From: Pararhizobium gei
Lineage (GTDB): Bacteria > Pseudomonadota > Alphaproteobacteria > Rhizobiales > Rhizobiaceae
Direction of reading: 5' to 3'
Length of the DNA stretch: 64,000 nt
NCBI RefSeq assembly: GCF_029223885.1
Contig: NZ_CP119409.1
Location: 1,762,001 to 1,826,000, forward strand
How positions within the stretch are numbered: position 1 is the first letter of the stretch; each line of letters begins with the position of its first letter. Below, in pieces: positions 53,701 to 63,200 of this stretch. Both the position numbers and the translations under genes were made by a program. The notes under the pieces were generated by a model that worked only from the letters and a program-made list of their open reading frames with translations, did no database searches and was not told the origin of the DNA.

Positions 53701-56700
53701 TGGTGTTGAAGGCGCTGTGCTGCGCCGTAGAGGGGCCTGCCAGCTGATTCTGGATTGCAAGTTGGATCTGGATGGCCTCGACGGCCGGATCCGGCAGCCG
53801 GTCGAGAAAACGCGGCAGATTTTCATCGGTGTCTCGCAGCACATAGGCCGTCAGGAGAGCCCGCTTCAGATTGTTTGCCGCCGTCTCGTCGAGCGTGTCT
53901 TTCTTCCCGGGGAAACTGCGTTTCAGCAGGCTGCCATTGGAAAACCAGCGGTCGAAATCGAGATAGCCGATGCGCGGCGTATCGATCTGAACATCGACCG
54001 TCGAGGAAAGGCCCGCCTTCCAGACCGTATCGTCCGGCGCCAGCAGAAGCAGAGGGGCAGCGGGCTCATAAGGCTTCAGATCGTCCGCCGTCGCAAAGCC
54101 CAGCGTCGAGGCTGCGTCTGCCTCGAGAGCCAGGCGGATCCAGCCCTCCGAAATTTCCGTTCCTTGTGCCAACTGAAATGTTCCCGTCAGTTCGCCGCAG
54201 ATGAAGGAAAAAAGCCGAACGATCTGGCCGGTGGCTGTTTCCCGGCTTTCCAGGCGGAAAGAGATCTCTTTAACGGCGGTGAAATCGAAACCGGACGGGC
54301 ATTTCAGGCGAATTTTTCCAACACCTGTGTCCACCGGCCCGCTTGGGGCGGCGTTGAACAAACGGGCGACAAGACAAAGCGGTTTGCCCGTGAACGTGAC
54401 ATCCGCCAGCTTCCAGTCCAAAACAACCCCGGGACCGGACGACACGCTGATGCTCCCCCTGCCGTCCCGGTTGCGGAAGAGATCGCACACGCCGGGATGC
54501 CCCTCCGCTGCGAGAACCGTTCGCGGATAGTCGTCGCAAAGCGGCAACACCCCCGGAAGAGGCTCTGCTATGCGACGCGGCTGGCTGCCGGGTTCCGTCA
54601 TCGCGATTTGCCCGATGGCCGTGCGGCGCTGATAGCGGGTCGTCAGGACGAGGCGCGGATCGGGTTTTCCGTCCAGGGCCGGTGCGCCGAAGGATGGTTT
54701 GGGCATCCAGGGCAAACCATCCTGCAGATCATCATCCTGCAGATCATAAGGCAGCGTTCCGGCATTCGTCGTTGCAAAGCTGAAGGTCTGGAACGTTCGC
54801 CCGTAGGCGAGACGCGGCACTTTGGCAAAACCGGGCAGCGGCAAAGCGCTCGGATCATGGGTTTCATGCGCGTAGAACGGTGTCTGTGCTGCAGGCGTTG
54901 CAGCTACAGCCTCGGCGGCGGTCTGCGCGAATGTCTCCGCCGCCAGCGGCAGCCCCTCGTATTCGATAAACATCGGCCCGCGGCCATCGCTGGTACCGGG
55001 CAGCAGCGGATGGATCGCAGCCGATGTCCTTTGCTGCGCTTTTGGCGGCGACGACGCGGGCCAGGCGAGATCGGCGAGGCTCGCATGCGCCCATCCATCC
55101 GCAGCCGCACCGGCTTCCGCATCCATCCTGCGGATAGCAATGCCGATGCCATTGAAGGCGCGGGCAAAACGCTCCATGTCCTGCCCGTCAATATTGGCCG
55201 CGATCTGGATCGGCAGGGGTGCGGGCGCACTGTCCGGGACAAAGCGCACCCCGCCGTGAACGAGATCGTCTATCTCGGCGACTGCGGCTTGATAGCCATC
55301 CCTCATGAAATCCGTCAGCTTCTCCCCGTCGACCGTTACAGGAAGCGGGATCGCGACTAGCCTCGTGATAATACCTGCGAAGATCGAGGGTGCGCCTTCG
55401 GCGGGGCCGAGCAGACGTTCACCGTAATAGTCCGACTGCCGCACGGCTTCGACCAACTGTCCGGCTTGCGTTGCGACCGACAAAAGCGCCTTGGTGAATT
55501 CGCTTGATGCGGCGCGGCGTATCGCCTCGGCTCCGTTGAAGGCGGTGTCCAGCAGGGTCCGATAGCTCTTCAAAGCCTGCAAAAATGCAAGCTCAACGGC
55601 GGCGGCGAGCGGCGCGTCGCCGGTGCGTCCGACATGGCCGGCGTAGAGACTGGCAAAAAGTCCGGCAATGGCGGTTTCTCTGGACCCTGCGTCCGCGGTC
55701 GCCTCCGTTTCGAAGAGCCGCAGGATGGTCGTCTCCGCCCCGGTCTCGTCCTGCAGCCTTTGCTCGACGTCAGCAAGCGCTTTGCGGAGAATCGATGCGC
55801 CGGCGCCCTTTTCGGTGAGGGCTGAAGCCAGCGGGGGACTCAATCTGGTTGGAATACCGTGCTGGAATGAATCCAGAAGCGTGTTCAGCAACTCCGTTTC
55901 CAGAGATGCGTTCGGCTTCGACGGGATTCCATGGAGGTGACGCAGGTTTCGGCACAGGCGCTCCCGATTCGCCGCGTCGCTCATATCCTGTCGCTGAAAA
56001 ACGGCGTTTTGAGCGGAGATCGCGCCTCTCAACATACCGGCGAGGATGCTGATTTCATTGTCCTTATCGGCAAGGCTGTAGTCGATGCCAAGTCTGGCAG
56101 GAAGAGCATCGGCAAGGGCAAGAACGAGTGGTGCGAGAACCTCACCCATGGTCGCTGTTTCAGAAACGGGCTTCATGGTCCCGATGGCAAGCATATCGAG
56201 CGCCGCGCAAAGCCCGGTCACCGCAAGCCAGGCGGCGGCCGGCGCGTCCAGCACGTCGCCGTCGAGTGCCTCGCTCCATGAAAACAGCGCGTCGTACGCC
56301 TCGTCGCCCCAGCTGTTCGTACCGGCGCCGGGACCTGCAAGAACGGCAACCGGCGACATAAGGGATGCAGCGCGCGCTTCGAACCATGTCATGCTGCGCC
56401 AAAACGCTTCGGCCTGCGCATCAACCTTCAGGTAACCCTGGGCATCGAGGAACGGGCTTACCGTTTCCGGCGAAAGCGTGAAAGCACCCGGCGCTGGCAG
56501 GATCTCGGTGCGGCAAATGATTTCTCCAACGCCGCCGCCCGGGTCATAGGTGAAGTCGCAAAAAGCGCCGTCGGATGTTCGATTTTCTGGAAAAAGAACA
56601 GTTGCCGGATCGCCGAAGACCGGCAGGATCGCATAGGAGTGGCTTGGCTCCGTGCCGGCCACTTCGAGAATATGAGTGAGCCCCAGCCGATGAGAAACAG

Positions 56701-57211
56701 GTGCATTCCAGGAGTGTGCCGCGCGCAGCCTGTAGGTGGCCGGTGCGACGGTTGCTTCTATACTCGTCTCGGTGAGACTGGTGGCCGGTGTAGCCCAGTA
56801 GTGGCGGATGCCGGGGTCCGCAGGCGCCGCCATGTCAAGCCATCGTGATACATGTTCCGCTGCATCCGGTGCCGGGGCGTCGGATATCTGCCGCGCGATG
56901 GCGGCGGCTGTGTCCACCGCGGTAACGGACCGTGTTTCCCCCTCCGGCTTCACCTCGAAAATGGCGAACCGGACGGCCTGCACAGCCCCTGCAAAGGTCT
57001 TGAACAGACTTTTTGCAGCATCTTCGTCCTTTGCCAGTTCTCCCCTTTTTGCCGCCGCTGTTTCGCCGGCGCGGATATCCGCGAGCGTGATGTCGGTCTG
57101 GCATTCGAACCCCAGATTGACGGCCAGTCTTTTCAAGGATGGATCGACGGAATGGAAGCTCTCCGGTTCGGCATCGAAGAGGCAGTGAATGATGGGTGTC
57201 GTGAGCGCCAT
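50735..57211 (-). CDS. Giant protein of unknown function (2,158 residues)
   Basis: One uninterrupted frame, starting at ATG 57211, one base after the stop of the upstream giant gene, so the two are made from one message and probably coupled. I recognise no domain. There is no signal peptide, no membrane helix and no repeat array. The N-terminal third mixes helices and strands (HYWATPATSLTETSIEATVAP, YAILPVFGDPATVLFPEN), residues of about 430-640 look helical (LRKALADVEQRLQDETGAE), and the C-terminal half is beta-rich with many Pro and Gly (GVVLDWKLADVTFTGKPLCL, LPMPARTVLEQHNWDAPS near residue 1430). Base composition is like that of the flanking genes. Possible roles include a secreted toxin or adhesin component or a structural assembly; none is supported directly. 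Confidence 0.75.
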   Translation of the reverse strand: MALTTPIIHCLFDAEPESFHSVDPSLKRLAVNLGFECQTDITLADIRAGETAAAKRGELAKDEDAAKSLFKTFAGAVQAVRFAIFEVKPEGETRSVTAVDTAAAIARQISDAPAPDAAEHVSRWLDMAAPADPGIRHYWATPATSLTETSIEATVAPATYRLRAAHSWNAPVSHRLGLTHILEVAGTEPSHSYAILPVFGDPATVLFPENRTSDGAFCDFTYDPGGGVGEIICRTEILPAPGAFTLSPETVSPFLDAQGYLKVDAQAEAFWRSMTWFEARAASLMSPVAVLAGPGAGTNSWGDEAYDALFSWSEALDGDVLDAPAAAWLAVTGLCAALDMLAIGTMKPVSETATMGEVLAPLVLALADALPARLGIDYSLADKDNEISILAGMLRGAISAQNAVFQRQDMSDAANRERLCRNLRHLHGIPSKPNASLETELLNTLLDSFQHGIPTRLSPPLASALTEKGAGASILRKALADVEQRLQDETGAETTILRLFETEATADAGSRETAIAGLFASLYAGHVGRTGDAPLAAAVELAFLQALKSYRTLLDTAFNGAEAIRRAASSEFTKALLSVATQAGQLVEAVRQSDYYGERLLGPAEGAPSIFAGIITRLVAIPLPVTVDGEKLTDFMRDGYQAAVAEIDDLVHGGVRFVPDSAPAPLPIQIAANIDGQDMERFARAFNGIGIAIRRMDAEAGAAADGWAHASLADLAWPASSPPKAQQRTSAAIHPLLPGTSDGRGPMFIEYEGLPLAAETFAQTAAEAVAATPAAQTPFYAHETHDPSALPLPGFAKVPRLAYGRTFQTFSFATTNAGTLPYDLQDDDLQDGLPWMPKPSFGAPALDGKPDPRLVLTTRYQRRTAIGQIAMTEPGSQPRRIAEPLPGVLPLCDDYPRTVLAAEGHPGVCDLFRNRDGRGSISVSSGPGVVLDWKLADVTFTGKPLCLVARLFNAAPSGPVDTGVGKIRLKCPSGFDFTAVKEISFRLESRETATGQIVRLFSFICGELTGTFQLAQGTEISEGWIRLALEADAASTLGFATADDLKPYEPAAPLLLLAPDDTVWKAGLSSTVDVQIDTPRIGYLDFDRWFSNGSLLKRSFPGKKDTLDETAANNLKRALLTAYVLRDTDENLPRFLDRLPDPAVEAIQIQLAIQNQLAGPSTAQHSAFNTISLSGKLLDIAKSIPAGVIWTPDLLKTHVFQKIETAFRITLSVKPGPFGMFDDGVTVQVPAGTVARLSVDALVPGRHFQPDGHHPPVLHEGLRQHAGRVIPIKGETAQGFMAYACTAMRIETMFDGMPELAPDATGEATKPAIALAERMIKVRPIAQSRRYDILTAKGKNELNTDSLRRQWQLLGEIGITTQRWRPSGRPIYNHIAPAEAHDIAALSDLSADEAAHAAVPVRADDDVLHFEREAFFDRPDIDAQTVTQRLAPMPARTVLEQHNWDAPSATYFRHRFTLRSRYAGALASASRREVKAWVTDARQRTLPSQAWTLRVAMLAELSRLVLTRPQQRALIPLTAAAISNDATPAAPPVLSILQEPPFSRGGLADRIAAEIKTGFSYGFASGDADATLEILDSRKEIGPDPRLSYRPMPADVALEMALNAEGPAGLTFDAPNAPGAAFPNSLLWLSPVSLTGRTLDLEEHFLGVSMRRYIDPNWTVPQPVSDPARLDGERCWWIERRMAGAKDGKQVMLSYGSGEAATELLTLESTGDTHTVTILKEAVDGIAGASEKVAAVTRWSGDQVRSLIILHQPTTPGRYCLSVLARPIGKPNVAQGNSNTPLLMCSADWSPARGSPVTLDAKGATALSALVSAPTFLAWTRTARNFDLVHTPDAGSTPDAPVKIPVRDLFGQLDAPSNTLTFDRSNVARRTWICSSTFQKPVPLHVHRHLAVLTTGFLDSPGRPLEQYRRAALLTGRTVTLPHSDGTADTAENCLRIVEFETPAAILCGSDLPVPDVYKRAYFDLVSTGFAPGEDGAACARLLVRFAGPPAHVARFASLAISLCFSENGSEKHVIPVDLKAAGATQHVVAIELLLERPSGNDLIAYRPVLVLSDGESRVLDPVPASNALGLRAAGNSHPGFFLDILASGGSGEFWADVSFLHAPRPNLDNSFDFNWLFSSASGSPPALDVSPSGLNRMVEAQARIVAVSPPVPIHPKT
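54718..54747. repeat. Tandem 15-base duplication in the giant gene
   Basis: CATCCTGCAGATCAT occurs twice in direct tandem (54718-54732 and 54733-54747). It inserts the duplicated residues DLQDD-DLQDG at about residue 825 of the 2,158-residue protein without breaking the frame. Replication slippage is the simplest origin. Confidence 0.8.
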
Positions 57212-57212
57212 T

Positions 57213-60200
57213 TCAGTTGCTCGCTCTCTGGAGTTGGTCGACAGCTTGCCGGGCTTGTTCGATCCGGGCGTCGAGTTTCGGAGTGGTTGAGGCGCTGACC
57301 CCAGTGTTCACGGAGGTCTCGGATTTGCCGCCGCGCAGCTTGTAGTCGACATTGGCGCGGGCCGTGATCTTGAAAAAGCGGGAAATCCGGATGCTGACGG
57401 ACAGCGTGCCCTGGCCGTTGATATCGCCATTGTCGCGGTAGCTCAGGCGCAACATCAGCGTGATGCCGATCGAGACCATGCCGCAAACCTGCACCTGCCC
57501 AGCGATGACCACCACCACGGCGATCGACAGCCCGCCGCCTGGCCCGCCGATCATCTTGCGATAGGTCATCACCCCCGACAGCGTGATGAAAACCTGGCCG
57601 ACGAAAGGGCCAATGGCAAAGGCAAGGGCTGCAGAGCCGCCAGCGCCCGCCTCGACATTGACCGTCAACTGATTGTCGAAAGGCCGGTATTCCGTGTCGA
57701 TCTGGATATATCCGGTGCCGCCGATGATGAAGATCGAAAAGATGAATGGACGCTCGAGGGTGGAGAGATTGAAGCGGTTGGCGAGGGCAAAATCGGGAAA
57801 GGCCAGCAGCTTGAAGTGATTTTCGATGGAGATGTTCGATATGCCGCTGGTGCCGAAATTGAGCGTCATCGGCGGTATGGCGAAGATATGTTCGATGCCA
57901 ACGGGAATATTGTCCTGCTTGACGATCTTCAGCCCGCCGACCTCCCGCGGGAACAGGGACGATAGAAAATCCTGAATAAATTTAAAGGAAGGATTGAGGC
58001 GGATATCCTTCGGGTCGAATTCGGTCCTCAGCCCGCTTTCGCGGGTGAAGTTGAGGCCGAACTTTTCGAAGCGCACCATGGATTGGCCGGCTACCACCAC
58101 GTCGATGATCGTGCCGATCCGGCTGAACCCGGTCTGCGTTATCTCTCTCTGATCCTTGGAGGCTTCAAGACGCACCCGGCCGGTAAGATGCATATCGACG
58201 AAATCGATCTGGAATATGCCGAGCGAAAAGAGCGTCCAACGCCCGGGCATGGGCACGTCGATATCGATCTGCACCCAGGCGCGGGCTTGTGCCTTGTCGA
58301 AATCATGGCTGATGCGGACGGCATCGCTTACGCCCTCGGGTATCTTGCAGGTCTTGAACAGATTTCCGAGATCGATGCCGCCGAGATTGCCGAAGACCTT
58401 GCCGATATCGAATCGCGTGAGGTCGGCAGGAACCAGCCGATCGCCGATCTGATTGAAAGGCAGCGTCAGACCCAGCGCCTTCAGGCCGTCGCCCCGGCGA
58501 TCGAACAGGGCGCTTGCCTCGGTGGTCTGGATGGCATCCTGTATTTCGTCGAAACTGGCGCGAATGCGATCAATATCCGCCTTCATGGCGGCGAGTTCCG
58601 GCGCCGAGCTGGCTGCCGAATAGAGCCTGAGAATATTTGACGGGGCAGCCATCAGTCCGCCGTCTCCAAGACCGGCAGCGGCATCGAAAACACGATCGCC
58701 ATACATGCGGGCGGTTTCCATCGTGCGCGAGAGATCGTTCTGCAGGCCCCGCACGGAATAATCGAAAGCCTTGACGGCCGTCGTCAGTCGGTCTGCCTGA
58801 GCGGCCAGATCGCCGCCTGCATTCAGAACCTCCTCGATCTGACGCGTCATGTCGCTGAAGGGCTTGGAGAGGCTTTTCAGTCTTTTAGCCAACAACGCCG
58901 CGGCGTCTGTGGAGACGCCTTTGATATAGCTGATGACACTGTCCGCACTTTCGAAAAGAACACCACAGATGTCCGAAATGAACGCGACGCCCTCCAGCGC
59001 CGTGTCGTCAAGTTTTCTGATCGCGTCGGCCGTTTCCTTGCCGAGCCCGTCCAACGCTTCGCCGATCTTGGCGACGTCATTCGAACCATTCTCGAACAGG
59101 GCCGCAAGCAGCTTTTCCATCGCGGGCCGGATGCACTTGTTGATAACGATGCTGTCGAGAAGCGCCTCGGGGCCGAGGGCCGCCTGCACGGCGCCGAAAA
59201 CCCCCTTTATCTCATCGAAATAAACGGTCGACGTCTTCCGAAGCTCGGCAATCTGCTGCTGCATCGCCGGCATCCACGTTGCAAGCCACTCGACAGTGGC
59301 GCGAACGGTCGGATCGACCGCGTAGCCGATTTTCGTCAGTCCGCTGTCCACGCGATCCGCGAGCTTGGCACGATGGCCGTCGAGTTCCCTTTGGATACGC
59401 GCAATGTCGCTGCGAAGATCCTGTGCGGCAGTGTCAGCAAGAGCGGCGGCGAGGTCGAGCAGAGACTGCGCGGAACTGCCGAGGTTTTCGATGCCGGTGG
59501 CCAGCGCCGCCTTGAACGCTTTGACTTCCGTTTCAAGAGCGACGGCCCCGGCCTGCGCCAGTGTGTCGATCGTAGCAGCCGCGACCTCGGCCTCGGCAGC
59601 GGCGTCCCGAACCGTCGCGATTGCAGCCTCCAGCCCTTCGATTGTCGCCTGCGCCTTATCCTTCAGATCCTGGCTGATGTCGGCGTTGGCAATGTCCGCC
59701 CGCACCTTTGCCAATTCGCCGACGCCAGCGGAGGGAGCGAGCTTATCAAGCTCGACCCGTATCGGATCCATCAGGCGGGTGACGGCTGGGTTCAGGAGCA
59801 TCAGGTCAGCGGGTATTGCAACATGACTGCCGGCGATCGCTCCGAGCGCCTTGGCGATGTGGCCGCCAGCGGCCTGGCTGGCATCGTCCAGTTCGATGGC
59901 AAGCCGCTGCCGCGCCTCGTCGACGGCTCCCGATATGTCGCGGCCGATATTGCCGATACAGGCTTGCAACCCCGCATGGAAATTGCTGCGCCTTTCGGCA
60001 GACCATGGCTTTTCCCGGTCATAGGCAGCGGCAAAGTCTTCGGTGCGCTTGCGGGCACGCTGAATGATGATGTCGAGGTCCTGCTCGAAATCGAGCAGGA
60101 CAGCCCGCGCTTTCTCGACATTTTCGCCGAGCTTGCCGATGTCGGCCCCGGCATCCAGAAAAAGCGGCTTCAAATGGCGCTGGATATCCGCGCAGAGCGC

Positions 60201-63200
60201 ATCGATCACCAGCGTCTTCGTAAGATCGGGGTCGTCCTGGATCGGCTTGAGAACAGCGTCGACACCCGCAATCCAGTCGCCAAGCGCCGTGCAGACCAGC
60301 ATCTCTTTTCGCCGGATCGCCAGAACGGCATCCGACTTCAGTTTTTCGCAGGCGGATTTTTGTAATCCGATAGCCGGGGGCTCTATTTTACTCCAATCCC
60401 CGAGTTTCTCTGCAAGCGCGTTGCCTTGCGGCACCAGTATATCGACAACCTGTTTAAGAGCTGGCTCCCACGCCCCGCTCAAGGTTTGCAGTGCATCTTT
60501 GGTGCCCTTAGTATCTCCGGACTTGAGCGCCGCGAGAAGCGTTGCGACCTGGTCAGAGAAAGCTGCAGCCGCAGGCGTCGCTGCACCTGTTCCGTCCAGA
60601 TTCCAGCGGGACAGAGATGTATCCTCGGTTGATTGAGGCGCGCCCAGCTTTTGGGCCTTTTCCAGGATCGTTTTCAGCGGGTTCGGCAATTCGGCATGCT
60701 TTGCGTCCGCCTGTGTCGCACGCATAAAACTGACGCTTTCAAGGCCGACATAGACAGGCTTGCCGAACCGTCCGGCATTGATCGCCGTCTTCTGAGCCGC
60801 TGGAGCAAGCCGCCAGGTAAAGCGGCGCAGACCCGGCAGGAAGCGACCGATCGATTTGCGACGCTCGCCGTTTTGCGGAGCCGCCGCGGGTGCATCCGCC
60901 ACGGCAGCGAGCTGTGCTGCTGCCGGCATGTCGGCAAAGTCGATACCCGGCCGCGCATTCCAGGCATCGGTGTCGCCGCCGGCGCCGAAGTCGCAGAAGA
61001 AGAACAGGTTATCGGTATCGAGGCACTCCTGCGACACGACGGGTTTTTCGCCATCGCCCTCCGCCACCGTGACGAACGCGACATCGGGCATCGGATAGAC
61101 TTGCGGGCGCTGTTTTGCACTATGGCGGTTCCACAGTGGAATTTTCCAGCCGTGCTCTCCGACCTCGCTCGCCCAGTTGCTGTCGACATTGATGGTTTTG
61201 GAATTGAAGCGCACCCGCTCGAGAAAGCCGGCATGGCGGGTCGTAGCCTTGCTGAAATCCGGATAGGTCCTCTCATGTTGCAGAAATTCGATATATTCGC
61301 GCACCTTGCGAAGAATGGGCCGGCGCGACCGCGAGCGATGCGGGTCATCGCCGAATTCAGGTGCGAACTGGGCGGGGATGTTCACGGTCCGCTCGTAGAC
61401 GACGACGTGCTTGGCGCGGTGCCAGAATGCGCCGATCCTGCCGTTCACCTCCACCTTCTGCCGCTCGATGAAGCCGTTGCGCGTCTCGCTGATGATGGTG
61501 ACCACGCCCTGAAGGAAACTGGCCTTCTGCACGGCATCACCACCGGTCGGAGACAGAGCAATCGATTCGATCGTTCCGCCAACGCATTCCGGGTTTTTCA
61601 TCAGTGCATTGAAAAGGTTGACGGATTCCACAGGCCAAAGAGCGCCGCCGCTGATACCCTGCGGGTGGCTGCGCGGTTTGTTCCTATCAGCGCCGGGTTC
61701 GCCTCCGCCTGCTCTCGGCCAGAGCCTGCCGTCTTCCGGTTGTTCCAGTTTTTCAAGCGGAGGGCGGTGAAGCGCCGTGCCGCGCAGGGAAAAGGCGGCG
61801 CCGCTTGAAAAGCGCGCAGGTGTGAAATCGATTTTGGAACCGGGATCACGCGCCCAGATCTCCAGTCGTTCCGGACGGCGGCTGGCCGCCCGGGAGAGGG
61901 CGATCCACCGACTGGCGAGCTTCGACTCGGCTTTTGCGTCCCTTGCCGGCCCGGCGAGCCTGCCCGTCAGCGCCTCGATTTCAGCAACCCGTGCCTGACT
62001 GGAGACCGCACCTTCCTTCGATACGTCGATCCCGACGGGCAGACCGTAGAGAAATTCGGCCCGGAGAAAGGCGAGGGCGGCGCCCCGTCCGTATTCGCCC
62101 CTTTGCCGGAAAAGTTCGTAACTTGCCGATTCCGGCATGAAATAGCCGCGCTCGACATCGCTGGGACGGATCCAGATTTCGGCGGATGGCGTCAGCCTGA
62201 ATTCGACGGCGCGCCGCCGCAGTCCGTCTGAGGGATTTTCCGGATCTTTTACATAGGGCCGCAGACTATCGCTCGGATCGTCCTTGCCGGCGGCAAGCAG
62301 ATCGTGGAGTTCCAGCCGCCCTGGCTTGTCGGCGCTCTCTCCCACCGCCTGCGGCGGAAAGGTGAAATGGTAGTGATCGACGACCTTCCGATACTGCCAG
62401 ATACGATCGTCGCCGGAATAATAGGCAACGGACGCCGATCCCGCGTCGCCGCGATCGCTGAGCGGCTTATGGACATAGCGAAAGATCGAAAACGGATCTT
62501 CAGACAAGACGACGTAAACGCGTTCCCCGGCTTCCGGGGCGCTTTCGTAAATATCCGCCTCGATCCGCCGGTCCTGCTGGTCACCGATGCTTTCCGTCAC
62601 GGCAAGCCAGTAATTGGTGCCGGAGAGAGGTTTGCCGGCTTTGCCCTGCGCGATGAGAAGCGGAAGAGGGCGGTTCGTCCTGTCTGCACGCGCCACATCC
62701 AGGCCGGTCGGCTCTATGTCGCTGACAGGCAGAAAAAGACGAAGCGCGACTGCAACGGGCGCGTCGCCGGTGCGCGCCCGTCTGCCTGTTGCGGAGGTGC
62801 TTGCACCTATCCGCAGCCAGGCCGAGAAGTCGTCCGCAGGCTTGCTGTAGGCGTTTTTGCCTGCGTGCTTCTCAAGGTCGGGATCGTCCGCAGCAGCGTT
62901 CTGAAATCGTAGCGAGGAAAGACGCCCCGACCATGGTTGCTGCGGCTCGAACTGCTCGACGAGATAGGATGCGAGATGCGTCCGATCCTCGGTCCGCTTC
63001 GCCGCCTCCGCCCATTCGCCGTCCCGCGTGAGCACGATTGCCACATCGTTTTTACCTGAAAAGAAGTTCTGGCCACTGGCAATCAAGGCCATACTATTGT
63101 CGCCGAGGCCCTTCGTATCGTCCGAGGATGGAATGAGATCGGTAACCCGCGCCAGAGTGAGACGCAAGGGCGGGCGGACAAAGGGAATTTCGGGTTTCCG

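Noticed and set aside
52763..55360. An 865-codon open frame on the plus strand inside the 2,158-residue giant gene
   Set aside because: Arg-rich, without ribosome site, domain or hydrophobic pattern; the minus-strand frame is longer, uninterrupted and coupled to its neighbour.
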